A stretch of 23,495 nt of DNA from a virus. The DNA lies in IMG/VR virus record IMGVR_UViG_3300025645_000460, positions 1 to 23,495 of that record; one strand, written 5' to 3'. Positions 6,329-13,783 of the stretch are shown here, one piece after another (within the stretch, counting starts at the first letter, position 1; each line of letters opens with the position of its first letter). The position numbers and the translations under genes are program-made. The notes beneath the pieces are model-generated. The model saw nothing but the letters and a program-made list of their open reading frames with translations, ran no database searches and was not told where the DNA came from.

Positions 6329-9300
6329 ATGGCTGATGAAAATGACCTGTACTACAATAGAGTAACAGGTAAGAAGATCAATGATATCCAGTCTGATGTA
6401 GGCTTTCAGAGAGACTTGATTAAGTTCTTTCAGAGTGATAGGCATGGATACTCAAAAGAGACAATCCTTGAGAAGGGTTTGCCAGGTCTAGTTGAAGACT
6501 TTGCTGAGCACATGAGATATCAAGAGAACAATGAAGTCTCAGCAATCAAAGATCTGTACTTTGCTTCAAACAAAGAAGAGCGTACTGCTGAGAGTAGAGA
6601 CGCCTTTGGTAGACTGATGGCAGCTTGGGACAACTCTGAAGGTACAGAAATGTCCTTTGGTAAAGCATTTGATTATGTTGAGTCTATTGGTTCTGCACCA
6701 TCTACTTGGGCTTCCCTTATCACAGCAGGTACAGGTAAGCTTGCAGCTAAGGTAACTAGTAAGGGTGCACAGATTGCTACTAGACGTGCTGTAGCTGCAA
6801 CCATTGCTAAGGAGACAGCAGGACAGGCAGCTAGACGTGGTGCTATTCAGGGTGCCGTGGCAGAGGGTGCTTTTTCAGGTGCTACAGAGGCTATTAATCA
6901 AGGTACTAGGGTTAATGCCATTGAGGGTTATGACTTCGATACAGGTACTGTAGCCCTATCCACTATTGCTGGTGGTGTACTTGGGGGTGCTGGTGGTGCC
7001 GCTACTCGTATGGTTACCTCCAAGAAGGCTAATCAGGCTATTGATCTACTTGAAGAGAGAGCTAAAGGCATCACAGTTCGAGCTACAGAACAGGCTACTG
7101 CTGCTAAGGGTACTGTTTCTGCTGCACCAAGAAATCTGTTGGATCAGTTTATTGAACAGATGACAGACTATAACACAACCGTAGCTAAAGCTGGTAAAGC
7201 CCTCAAGAAGGGTGCAGCTAAGCTTGATCCACTACCTACAGATGTAGTAGAGGCTGGTGAGCTAATCAGACGTACCGTTATGAATGGCCCTACAGATGGT
7301 AAGACAAAGACCTTCACTGTTGGTGGGCTTAGCTCTGATGCTGTACAGTCGTTAGCTGCTGCCTATGTTGATATTCATACACACTTCAAGGCGGACCCAG
7401 ATAAGCGTATATCTAACATTATTGCTGATGCCATTGCAGAGGGTCGCATGGATGACGTAGAAGCTGTAAAGGTTATTAGAGAAAAGTATGGTCTGTCTAC
7501 AGATGAGTTCTCACACGTATTCATGGCAGAGTTGTCTAACGCAGGTCGTTTGCTAAATGCTGCTGGGCAAGTTGCTAAGAAGACAAAGCCAGGAACTGCA
7601 CAACCAAGTAAGAAGGCATTGGATCAAGCCCAGGCTAAGTTTGATGGCCTAGTAGGTAATGCTAAGATCCTATTTGCAAAGCGTGTATCCACCGTTTCAG
7701 ATGAAAAGGTTGATGATGTAGTTAAAAACATAGCCAAGGATAAAGTGGCTGGTCTAGAATTTCTTAAAGGGGTAGACTCTTTACGTATTGGCTTTATGAC
7801 CTCCCAGCTTGCTACTACAGCAGCCAACGTGGCATTCTCTGGTGGCAGACTAACTGTAGATGTAGCGGATCGTTTCTTCTATAACATTACTAAAGGTCAG
7901 AACCCATTCAAGGGTACATTTAGCACTATTGGTGCTTTGACATGGGATAAGTATACAGCAGACGCTTTGGCACTGATGGCTGACACAGATGCACCAGAAA
8001 GTATTGGTAGACTGATCTCTGATGTGTTCAAGTCGGAGGCTATTGAAGGCTCTAGTAAAGCAGCAAAGATTGGCCAGACCGTAAACTACTTCAACGGACT
8101 TACTGATAACATCTTCAAGAAAGCTGTACTGCTGTCTTCCATTGATAGACAGTTGATGGACTTGGGTGATGAGGCATTGGGTAAAAGCTTTAAAGACTTT
8201 ACTAAAAAGAACCTCACACTAGATAAGCTGCCAGATGACGTTGTAAAGAACGCCGTTAATGATGCACTAGAGTATACCTTTCAAAAGAGTTACCGAGGAG
8301 AAAAGACATACTTTGCTAAGGGTTCTCAGGCTGTAATGAAAGCCCATAAAGCAGTACCCTTCCTTGTATCTTCAGCAATGCCATTCCCTAGATTTATTGC
8401 TAACCAACTAGAGTTTCTTCACGACTACATGCCAGGTGTAGGTGTGTTGGGTATAGGTAGAGAGATGCTCTATGGTGCAGTAGAGAGCAAGAGTATGCAA
8501 GATCGTATTGCTCGTCAGATGACAGGTGTAGCACTACTATCCTCTGCTTATGCATTTAGAACAACGCAGGGTACAGAATCTAAGTATAACCAGTATGTTG
8601 ATGATGATGGTGTTCACGACCTATCTCGTATTGCTGGCCCTATGAACGTCTTCTTGTTGGTAGCGGATGCCATCTATCGCTATAAAAATGAAGAGGAGCT
8701 AGACTACAGCGCTTACAAGATGGGTGTTGAACTGGCGGAACTCACAGGATCTACAGGGTTTATTCCAGATTCTAGTCCTGTCATGAATATATTTAAAGCA
8801 CTGACCACTGGTGAGGATATAAAAGCTGTTGGTACTTACCTCCCAGACTTCATCGCTACATTCACATACCCTCTAGCTACCTTCAATGACGTGTATGGTC
8901 AGATTGATCCTAGGTCTTCTGAGAAGCCTTACACTAAGATCATTGGCGGTGAGGAGACTGTTAACTTCTTTGATCTGATTGAGGTGAAGGCTTCAACAGT
9001 AGCTAGAGCCTCTAGGTTCATACCTGATGTACCTTGGTCACAGATAAATGAATCTCTTGAAGGTAACTATGATCTGCAATACTTCACACCTTTTAACAAC
9101 CAGTCTATCCGTAAGGTTAACCCTCTGGTCACACAGTTTACAGGTGTAACCAATACACCTAAGCAATCTGAGATACAAGCAGACATCAATAGGTTTAACC
9201 TAGAAGAATATAAGTTGTCTATGCCTAATGAAAATCCGTCTATTGATTATGCTGTAAACTTCTTGCTTTCTAGCACAGAACATGTAGACCTGCCTAAGCA

Positions 9301-9679
9301 GTGGGTTAATTGGAAAGAGGCAAACCAAGAAGAATGGGACAGCTACACACCTGAGCTAAAGCAGACCAAACTCAAAGCGTTTATTGCTAGTGTAAGACAA
9401 GAGACTACTACTAACGTAACAGAGTCCTTCAACTACCTAGCTGAAAATAACCCTGTCAAGGTTGCTGGTTATATCAAGAATATGTATGTAACCTCCATAA
9501 GGAAGCATACTAGAGAAGATGGTATTGCACCTTCAGAGATTATTAAAGCTGCATTTGGGCAGACCAATGAAGAATACATTGCTGGTGCTGAGAGCTTAGA
9601 GGATCAGCTTACTAGGATGCAGCAGATTATGTATGCCTTGGATAATGCTGCTAAAGCAAACGTGCAAGAGTTTAAGTAA
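6329..9679 (+). CDS. Large internal virion (ejection) protein, 1116 residues
   Basis: This is the largest gene of the window and the last of the rightward block, ending 19 bases before the terminator hairpin. Residues 1-130 are polar and helical. Residues about 130-240 are rich in Ala, Gly and Thr with several amphipathic or weakly hydrophobic helices (for example VALSTIAGGVLGGAGGAA), able to touch membranes. The middle is mostly helical and includes a hydrophobic stretch with KAVPFLVSSAMPFPRF (about 674-689). The C-terminal third is polar. No transglycosylase motif is present; that activity is encoded at 3498-4418. Size, order and composition match the gp16-like channel protein of podoviruses, which crosses the inner membrane during DNA entry. 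Homology to gp16 itself cannot be shown here. Confidence 0.7.
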   Translation: MADENDLYYNRVTGKKINDIQSDVGFQRDLIKFFQSDRHGYSKETILEKGLPGLVEDFAEHMRYQENNEVSAIKDLYFASNKEERTAESRDAFGRLMAAWDNSEGTEMSFGKAFDYVESIGSAPSTWASLITAGTGKLAAKVTSKGAQIATRRAVAATIAKETAGQAARRGAIQGAVAEGAFSGATEAINQGTRVNAIEGYDFDTGTVALSTIAGGVLGGAGGAATRMVTSKKANQAIDLLEERAKGITVRATEQATAAKGTVSAAPRNLLDQFIEQMTDYNTTVAKAGKALKKGAAKLDPLPTDVVEAGELIRRTVMNGPTDGKTKTFTVGGLSSDAVQSLAAAYVDIHTHFKADPDKRISNIIADAIAEGRMDDVEAVKVIREKYGLSTDEFSHVFMAELSNAGRLLNAAGQVAKKTKPGTAQPSKKALDQAQAKFDGLVGNAKILFAKRVSTVSDEKVDDVVKNIAKDKVAGLEFLKGVDSLRIGFMTSQLATTAANVAFSGGRLTVDVADRFFYNITKGQNPFKGTFSTIGALTWDKYTADALALMADTDAPESIGRLISDVFKSEAIEGSSKAAKIGQTVNYFNGLTDNIFKKAVLLSSIDRQLMDLGDEALGKSFKDFTKKNLTLDKLPDDVVKNAVNDALEYTFQKSYRGEKTYFAKGSQAVMKAHKAVPFLVSSAMPFPRFIANQLEFLHDYMPGVGVLGIGREMLYGAVESKSMQDRIARQMTGVALLSSAYAFRTTQGTESKYNQYVDDDGVHDLSRIAGPMNVFLLVADAIYRYKNEEELDYSAYKMGVELAELTGSTGFIPDSSPVMNIFKALTTGEDIKAVGTYLPDFIATFTYPLATFNDVYGQIDPRSSEKPYTKIIGGEETVNFFDLIEVKASTVARASRFIPDVPWSQINESLEGNYDLQYFTPFNNQSIRKVNPLVTQFTGVTNTPKQSEIQADINRFNLEEYKLSMPNENPSIDYAVNFLLSSTEHVDLPKQWVNWKEANQEEWDSYTPELKQTKLKAFIASVRQETTTNVTESFNYLAENNPVKVAGYIKNMYVTSIRKHTREDGIAPSEIIKAAFGQTNEEYIAGAESLEDQLTRMQQIMYALDNAAKANVQEFK

Positions 9680-9698
9680 AACACTACTCCACAATAAG

Positions 9699-9731
9699 AA
9701 AGAGGGCGGCACATAAAGTGACCGCCCTTTT
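9699..9731 (+). terminator. Rho-independent terminator at the convergence of the two blocks
   Basis: GGGCGG (9704-9709) pairs with CCGCCC (9722-9727). An inner CAC/GTG pairing leaves an ATAAA loop, and TTTT follows. It ends the rightward virion transcript. The opposite strand gives the same hairpin followed by a T-rich tract, so it may also stop leftward transcription from 9817 and beyond. The rest of the gap, 9680-9816, holds no open frame but has the promoter-like element listed separately. Confidence 0.85.
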
Positions 9732-9772
9732 AGTTTGTCAGGAGAGGAAGTTAAAGAGGACCAACAAGCCCT
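9699..9772 (-). ncRNA. Candidate small RNA of about 74 nt
   Basis: It would run from the promoter-like element at 9779-9808 to the bidirectional hairpin. No open frame lies inside. The 5' part is unstructured and pyrimidine-rich, with TTCCTCTCCT, complementary to a strong ribosome-binding sequence. The 3' part is the GC-rich hairpin with a T-rich tail, the usual layout of small regulatory RNAs. Inferred from promoter plus terminator only. Confidence 0.3.
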
Positions 9773-9778
9773 AACATA

Positions 9779-9808
9779 AGTGTAACACTATCACCAATTA
9801 ACTGTCAA
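9779..9808 (-). promoter_or_regulatory. Leftward promoter-like element in the gap after the last early gene
   Basis: On the minus strand: TTGACA (9803-9808), 18-base spacer, TACACT (9779-9784; 4 of 6). It lies just downstream of the stop of the leftward gene at 9817 and points to the terminator hairpin, with no gene between. The spacer is one base longer than ideal. Confidence 0.4.
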
Positions 9809-9816
9809 TAATTAAA

Positions 9817-10059
9817 TTAGTCCTGCCACTCTACAGGGGTTACTAACTCTTTGATGCCATGAGTATCTACAGCATGATTAATCCAGAAGCCAAACTCTGC
9901 CAAGCTTTGTAGTGCATGGTCTCGTTCTTTGGTATCATGAACATTATCTTTTACGTACTCCAAAGTAGGAAGCATGTATTCTGCTAGCGCTGCTTTAAAT
10001 AGTTTAGCAGGACTCCGTTCACTATTCATAAACTCAATAGCCTCATCTTCTAAGCCCAT
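9817..10059 (-). CDS. 80-residue acidic helical protein, resembles the Acb2/Tad1 hairpin family
   Basis: This is the last gene of the leftward block. The protein is mostly helical and acidic. Its second half contains KERDHALQSLAEFGFWINHA, close by eye to the core of phage Acb2/Tad1-type proteins (pattern roughly S-R-E-x-S-x-A-x-x-x-L-E-E-A-x-x-W-x-x-x-A-I). Those proteins bind cyclic oligonucleotide or cADPR-like signals and blunt CBASS or Thoeris defence. The length of 80 residues fits single-domain members. The gene has its own near-consensus promoter with a dyad, and AAGGGG upstream of the ATG as ribosome site, so it can be made in high amount independently of the operon. The family call is tentative; the alternative is an unrelated small phage helical-hairpin protein. 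Confidence 0.4.
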   Translation of the reverse strand: MGLEDEAIEFMNSERSPAKLFKAALAEYMLPTLEYVKDNVHDTKERDHALQSLAEFGFWINHAVDTHGIKELVTPVEWQD

Positions 10060-10079
10060 AAGTAACCCCTTATTGTTGA

Positions 10080-10126
10080 TTGACGCTAACCAGTAGAATT
10101 ATACTATTAGTGCTAGCTAGCGTCAA
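10080..10126. repeat. 9-base inverted repeat flanking the -10 box (operator candidate)
   Basis: TTGACGCTA (10080-10088) is repeated inverted as TAGCGTCAA (10118-10126), with 29 bases between. The right arm contains the -35 box, and the left arm lies just after the start of transcription. A GCTAGCTAGC palindrome (10112-10121) overlaps the right arm. The layout suits a repressor that bridges or loops the promoter; the protein is unknown. Confidence 0.5.
10098..10126 (-). promoter_or_regulatory. Near-consensus sigma70 promoter for the 80-residue gene
   Basis: On the minus strand: TTGACG (10121-10126), 17-base spacer, TATAAT (10098-10103). It sits in the 71-base gap between the PhoH gene and the 80-residue gene, giving a leader of about 30 bases. 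The perfect -10 and 5/6 -35 make it one of the strongest promoters in the window. Confidence 0.7.
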
Positions 10127-10130
10127 CCTT

Positions 10131-10841
10131 TTAAATACCTTCTTTCATAAATACTTTTACCCACTCAGCACAGATACCACTACGTACAATATCATCTACA
10201 CCAAACTCTACTACTGGTACATCTAGCATGTGCTTCTTAGCAAGGTGGATAATCTTGGCTAGACCAGATGTACCTTTCAGGTCTGACTGTTGGATGTCAC
10301 CATTGAGCACAATAGTGCTACCCTCACCAACACGGGTTAGCAACATCTTGATCTCTGGGATCTCAATATTCTGTGCCTCGTCTACAATGATGAAAGCATT
10401 ATCAAAGCTTCGACCTCGCATGAGCGCTAATGTAGCAACCTCAATGTTACCAGCTTTCAGGCCCGTCTCTACCGTACCCTTGCCTAAATGCTTGGTGAGT
10501 ACGTCCAGCACAGGTAAGGCCCAAGGTTGAGCTTTCTCTTCTAGTGTGCCTGGCAAGAACCCAATGTCTTTACCTACAGCTACGTGAGGCCGTGTGATAA
10601 CGATCTTGTCAATCTCTTTGAGAGTATACAGATCAGCAGCACATGTAGCTGTGACGTAGGTCTTACCCGTACCAGCAGGGCCAAGTATAAGCACTTGCTG
10701 GCTTGCGTTGATGGCTTGGATAAGCTTTCCTTGGTTTACCGTCTTAGGTACAATACCAGATACAGACTTTGACTCTGCTCCTTTGTACGTAGTCTTACGG
10801 CGGGAGCGTGTCTGCTTCTTTGGTGGCTCTTTATCGTTCAT
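10131..10841 (-). CDS. phoH: PhoH-like P-loop ATPase
   Basis: The protein has 236 residues. A basic N-terminal tail (5-20) precedes a PhoH-family ATPase domain: Walker A GPAGTGKT (54-61), the family block ITRPHVAVGKDIGFLPGTLEEK (about 82-103), Walker B IIVDEAQN (151-158), and LNGDIQQSDLKG with the sensor residues. The RNA or DNA target is not known. PhoH genes are widespread in marine phages, and their role there, despite the phosphate-stress name, is unsettled; RNA metabolism or helicase-like work has been proposed. The gene overlaps the upstream gene by 4 bases and is followed by the promoter at 10098-10126. Confidence 0.92.
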   Translation of the reverse strand: MNDKEPPKKQTRSRRKTTYKGAESKSVSGIVPKTVNQGKLIQAINASQQVLILGPAGTGKTYVTATCAADLYTLKEIDKIVITRPHVAVGKDIGFLPGTLEEKAQPWALPVLDVLTKHLGKGTVETGLKAGNIEVATLALMRGRSFDNAFIIVDEAQNIEIPEIKMLLTRVGEGSTIVLNGDIQQSDLKGTSGLAKIIHLAKKHMLDVPVVEFGVDDIVRSGICAEWVKVFMKEGI

Positions 10842-11284
10842 AGCTTTACTAACTCTGCTGATGTGTAGGGGATATGGAAAAACAACTCACCCTTCTGGAT
10901 GTATCTACCTAGAGCTTCTCTTAGACTCTCTTTAGTTAGGAGGGTATCTTTAATGCGCCATGCCTGTTTGAAGTCAGGGCGGAAGATGTAGAAGTTTAGA
11001 ACACCGTCTACATTCTTGTGTTTGTCTAATAGACGCTGCTTTCGCTCTGGTAGTCGGATCTCTTTCCAGTTTGTATTCCAATCACCTGTCCACCCTGTTT
11101 TAACTTCAACTTCATTGAAGTAGGTTAAGCCATTCTTCTGTGATACTACATCTACATTGTAATTCTCTTCGTTGCTTACAATGGTATGCCCATTAGCCTC
11201 TAGGTGACCTACCAAAGCTACACGAGCAGGTTCGTCATAAGCTTTGTATAAGGCGTTACTAAATGGTTTTCTATAAGCTGACAT
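10838..11284 (-). CDS. PD-(D/E)XK nuclease-like protein
   Basis: The protein has 148 residues. The likely active site reads Asp45 (NVDVV) then Glu60-Val61-Lys62 in NEVEVKTGW, spaced as in PD-(D/E)XK nucleases, on predicted strands after an N-terminal helix (18-33). The next part, WKEIRLPERKQRLL (73-86), is conserved in similar phage proteins as I recall them. The C-terminal part has LNFYIFRPDF and a final HIPYT. Possible roles are degradation of host DNA or a restriction-like function; no specific family is recognised. It lies between the tRNA genes and PhoH, starts after AAAAGGA, and overlaps PhoH by 4 bases. The call rests on one motif, so the nuclease activity is a prediction. Confidence 0.6.
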   Translation of the reverse strand: MSAYRKPFSNALYKAYDEPARVALVGHLEANGHTIVSNEENYNVDVVSQKNGLTYFNEVEVKTGWTGDWNTNWKEIRLPERKQRLLDKHKNVDGVLNFYIFRPDFKQAWRIKDTLLTKESLREALGRYIQKGELFFHIPYTSAELVKL

Positions 11285-11302
11285 GGTGTATCCTTTTTAC
11301 TA

Positions 11303-11350
11303 TGGTGTCAGTCAGGGGAATTGAACCCCCTCAACAACTGCGCTACTGAC
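11303..11350 (-). pseudogene. tRNA-like element lacking the anticodon arm, with encoded CCA
   Basis: On the minus strand, GTCAGT (11345-11350) can pair with ACTGAC (11307-11312) as a 6-pair acceptor stem. A perfect T arm (GGGGG-TTCAATT-CCCCT, 11314-11330) lies directly before the 3' acceptor strand, and A plus CCA (11303-11306) ends it. Between the acceptor and T arm only about 13 bases remain, with D-arm-like AGCGCAGTTG and no anticodon arm. A second GTCAGT at 11384-11389, just after the tRNA-Arg CCA, could act as an alternative 5' strand and give an 87-nt element, but no D or anticodon arm folds there. Most likely it is a tRNA remnant, possibly still processed as a minihelix. Confidence 0.55.
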
Positions 11351-11391
11351 GCCTAAGGTAACTATTGTTGTCGGCTAACCTGCACTGACTT

Positions 11392-11468
11392 TGGTCCTCC
11401 CTACAGGACTCGAACCTGTAACCTAGTCATTAGAAGTGACTTGCTCTGTCCAGTTGAGCTAAGGAAGG
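11392..11468 (-). tRNA. tRNA-Arg (anticodon UCU)
   Basis: All four arms fold: acceptor CCTTCCT/AGGGAGG, D arm GCTC...GAGC, anticodon arm AGTCA-CTTCTAA-TGACT with TCT at positions 34-36, a 5-base variable loop, and T arm ACAGG-TTCGAGT-CCTGT. The discriminator is A, and CCA is encoded (11392-11394). It reads AGA codons, which are common in the phage genes here and usually rare in GC-rich marine alphaproteobacteria, so it probably helps translate phage genes. Confidence 0.93.
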
Positions 11469-11480
11469 GTTTGGGTGAAG

Positions 11481-11507
11481 ACTATAGGCTCTTGATATAC
11501 TTGTCAA
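11481..11507 (-). promoter_or_regulatory. Possible promoter for the tRNA region
   Basis: On the minus strand: TTGACA (11502-11507) and TATAGT (11481-11486), but with only 15 bases between. It overlaps the end of the glutaredoxin gene and would start transcription near 11474, just before the tRNA-Arg 5' end at 11468. The short spacer makes it weak or doubtful. Confidence 0.35.
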
Positions 11508-11709
11508 GTTCGTCGTAGCCACCAATGTATATACCCTCTGAGTTCCAGACTTGGGGTACAGATGTGATACCTGCTTGGCCTAGCAAGTCTTTGAGCCACT
11601 TGGATCTACGGACGTTGTGAGTTACAGAGTGGATCTTGTTGTCTACCATAAGCTTCTTAGCCTTATCGCAGTACGAACACTGGTCTTGTGTAATGATGAT
11701 GAATGTCAT
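11482..11709 (-). CDS. Glutaredoxin
   Basis: The protein has 75 residues, a minimal thioredoxin fold. The redox site is Cys11-Ser-Tyr-Cys14 (QCSYC) after the first strand. TSVPQVW holds the cis-proline loop, and GGYDEL is the glutathione-binding Gly-Gly-Tyr-Asp seen in glutaredoxins. It reduces disulfides at the expense of glutathione or a reductase. It lies immediately downstream of the ribonucleotide reductase in the same operon, so electron supply to that enzyme is the natural job, as with NrdH or phage T4 NrdC. The ribosome site is a ten-base match to the 16S tail and lies in a small hairpin. Confidence 0.92.
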   Translation of the reverse strand: MTFIIITQDQCSYCDKAKKLMVDNKIHSVTHNVRRSKWLKDLLGQAGITSVPQVWNSEGIYIGGYDELDKYIKSL

Positions 11710-11712
11710 TGG

Positions 11713-11728
11713 TCACCTCCTAAAGGTG
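11713..11728 (-). promoter_or_regulatory. Extended Shine-Dalgarno inside a small hairpin before glutaredoxin
   Basis: On the minus strand TAGGAGGTGA (11713-11722) matches the 16S anti-Shine-Dalgarno over about ten bases and ends 3 bases before the start codon. CACCT (11724-11728) can pair with AGGTG (11714-11718) around a 5-base loop, so half of the site lies in a stem. Such a hairpin could moderate a very strong site. The pairing is seen, the effect is inferred. Confidence 0.5.
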
Positions 11729-11762
11729 TAAGCAGTTTAGACACATGCTCAGGTGGTTAGGG

Positions 11763-13766
11763 TTAACGGATAGGGCAAGCACCTGTGGCACAAGCTTCGT
11801 CAGACAGATCATCTGTAGAGGCCAAGTTAGTCAAGTCTACTGGCATCAACGTGTTAGAATACGCACGATAGACTTCCTCAGAGACAACCTCTTGTGGCAG
11901 GTAAGCATAGCCCAAGTCTTCTGCTGTCTTAGTAGGGTCATTACGATAGATGAATGACACACCCACGTATGTATCCCAGTTGTCCAAGATCCAGTCAATG
12001 ATAACAGGAACCTCACCAGTGTCGTAGCTGATAGTAACAGAACAGTTGTGGTCTACGTAGTGATCCATCATCAACTTGTAACGATCAAGCTGACCAATGG
12101 CTGACTCAAGGTTGACATGCTTACCGTCTACTACATCGAACTTAACATCCTCGTATGCTACAGGGAATGTAACCAACACACTGTCAATCTCGAAGGGCTT
12201 GTCGATAACCTTATACCCAGCAGCTACCAGTGTAGGGATGATCTCGTCATGCTTAGAGAACGTCACGTTGTTGAAGAGATACTTACCTAGTGGTTTGTGT
12301 ACACCCTCTGTAGTGTCCATGATCTTAGACAGTGTACCAGATGGCTTGACTGTAGTGACCAGCTTAGCACGAGGCAAGCCCAGCGCATCAGCCATAGAGT
12401 TAGCGCCCTTCTTAGCTGAAGAACGTAGAGCCTGTAGCATGGACTCAATGTTGCTGTGACCTTGGTGGTGATCCAAGAACTTAACAATACCTGTAGCACC
12501 TACACCACAGAGACGCAGGAACTCGTTAAGCTCATGCCATGAACGCTGCAACACACCATCATCTAGGTTCACACATGTCTGACGGTAGTTAGCACGAGCT
12601 ACAATCTCAACAGCTTCTTGTAGTCCACCGAAGTCAGTAAGGAACTTACCCCAATCAACCTCAACTAGGTTGCAGAAGGACTTGTTACCCAAGAGGATCT
12701 CAGCACATGGGTTAACTCCCTTGAAGTGAGGTGCTCTCTTCTTGGCTGACTCAGCATTGATGAACCCAGGCTCAGAACCACCAGCCTCAACCATCTTGTC
12801 GAAGATGTATGACAGTTCCCACTTGGTTGGCTTCTTGTGGAAGACGATGGAGTTGTTGGACTGTTGACGGTGTTCGTTACCGTGCAACCAGAAGTCTTTC
12901 TTAGCTGAGATGAAAGCATCTACTTCAGGGTCAGACACAGGCATCAAAGCAATCTCAGCTGAACGACGAGAGGACAGTGTAGTACCAAGGTGGTTAAGCA
13001 CATCAAGGATGTCGATACGTGTAAGCAACTGACCAGCACGATCATTCATCAAGTCACAGATGCGTTGGAATGCTACAGTAACAGTGGCATCGCCTGAGCT
13101 AATCCAACCGTAACCCTTGAGGCGTTCACCTGCTGCACGTACCTCAGTAAAGTCCAGTACCAATACATCTACAGCATCCTTCATAGCAAACAGTTTACCT
13201 GCTGACTTAGCCCAAGCCTCAGCACTATCACCAATCTTGAGGTGGTATGTCTTCTTGCCTTCCTCGTCTACAGATGTCCATGACTGGTTGCTAGGACAGC
13301 CCTTAGCTTCACCCAAGACCTTGGCAGAGCGAATGATCTTTACGTCTACCTTCTTAGCAAAGCCATTGAGTGTACCAACAACAGGCTCGAAGCCTACGCC
13401 ACAACCCTGAAGCAGCAACCACATAGCATCTACGATGTCATGTACAGTCTCAACACGGCCAAAGGAACAGTTGAACTGGGATGCTTCACGTGTCTTGGAT
13501 ACATTTGTACCACCCAGCCACAGTGTACGACCTGACACAGTAGCCTTACGTTCCATCATGAGAGTGCGTAGCTTATCAAGCTCAACAATCTCTAGCATGT
13601 CTAGGGTGTTGCCCTTGGCACGTTCCCAGAGCCACTGCTGGTGCTCAACAACACGATCTACTGTCTCACCCCACGTCTCGAAGGTGCCATCCTCTTTAGG
13701 GCGGTTATATGTACGCCGTGTCACCACATTGGCACGAGTAGAAAACTCTTGGTAGTTCTTGGTCAT
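11763..13766 (-). CDS. nrdJ: Adenosylcobalamin-dependent (class II) ribonucleoside-triphosphate reductase
   Basis: The protein has 667 residues, the monomeric class II form known from Lactobacillus leichmannii. It reduces NTPs to dNTPs using a cobalamin-derived thiyl radical. Key residues by position: Cys100 in FNCSFG (one of the redox pair); Cys354 and Glu356 in NPCAEI (radical cysteine and base); Cys365 in SFCNLVEV, eleven residues after Cys354 as in the Lactobacillus enzyme; and a C-terminal Cys659/Cys664 pair (CATGACPIR) that re-reduces the site. All are intact. The gene starts after AAGGAAG, 17 bases from MazG, and is followed by glutaredoxin. Class II needs no oxygen or partner subunit but depends on host B12, which suits hosts that make or import cobalamin. 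Confidence 0.95.
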   Translation of the reverse strand: MTKNYQEFSTRANVVTRRTYNRPKEDGTFETWGETVDRVVEHQQWLWERAKGNTLDMLEIVELDKLRTLMMERKATVSGRTLWLGGTNVSKTREASQFNCSFGRVETVHDIVDAMWLLLQGCGVGFEPVVGTLNGFAKKVDVKIIRSAKVLGEAKGCPSNQSWTSVDEEGKKTYHLKIGDSAEAWAKSAGKLFAMKDAVDVLVLDFTEVRAAGERLKGYGWISSGDATVTVAFQRICDLMNDRAGQLLTRIDILDVLNHLGTTLSSRRSAEIALMPVSDPEVDAFISAKKDFWLHGNEHRQQSNNSIVFHKKPTKWELSYIFDKMVEAGGSEPGFINAESAKKRAPHFKGVNPCAEILLGNKSFCNLVEVDWGKFLTDFGGLQEAVEIVARANYRQTCVNLDDGVLQRSWHELNEFLRLCGVGATGIVKFLDHHQGHSNIESMLQALRSSAKKGANSMADALGLPRAKLVTTVKPSGTLSKIMDTTEGVHKPLGKYLFNNVTFSKHDEIIPTLVAAGYKVIDKPFEIDSVLVTFPVAYEDVKFDVVDGKHVNLESAIGQLDRYKLMMDHYVDHNCSVTISYDTGEVPVIIDWILDNWDTYVGVSFIYRNDPTKTAEDLGYAYLPQEVVSEEVYRAYSNTLMPVDLTNLASTDDLSDEACATGACPIR

Positions 13767-13783
13767 CTTTAGCTTCCTTGCTA

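Noticed and set aside
10080-10107. Rightward promoter from the left arm TTGACG
   Set aside because: The only -10 candidate (TACTAT, 16-base spacing) is weak and would run antisense into PhoH. The leftward promoter explains the sequence better.
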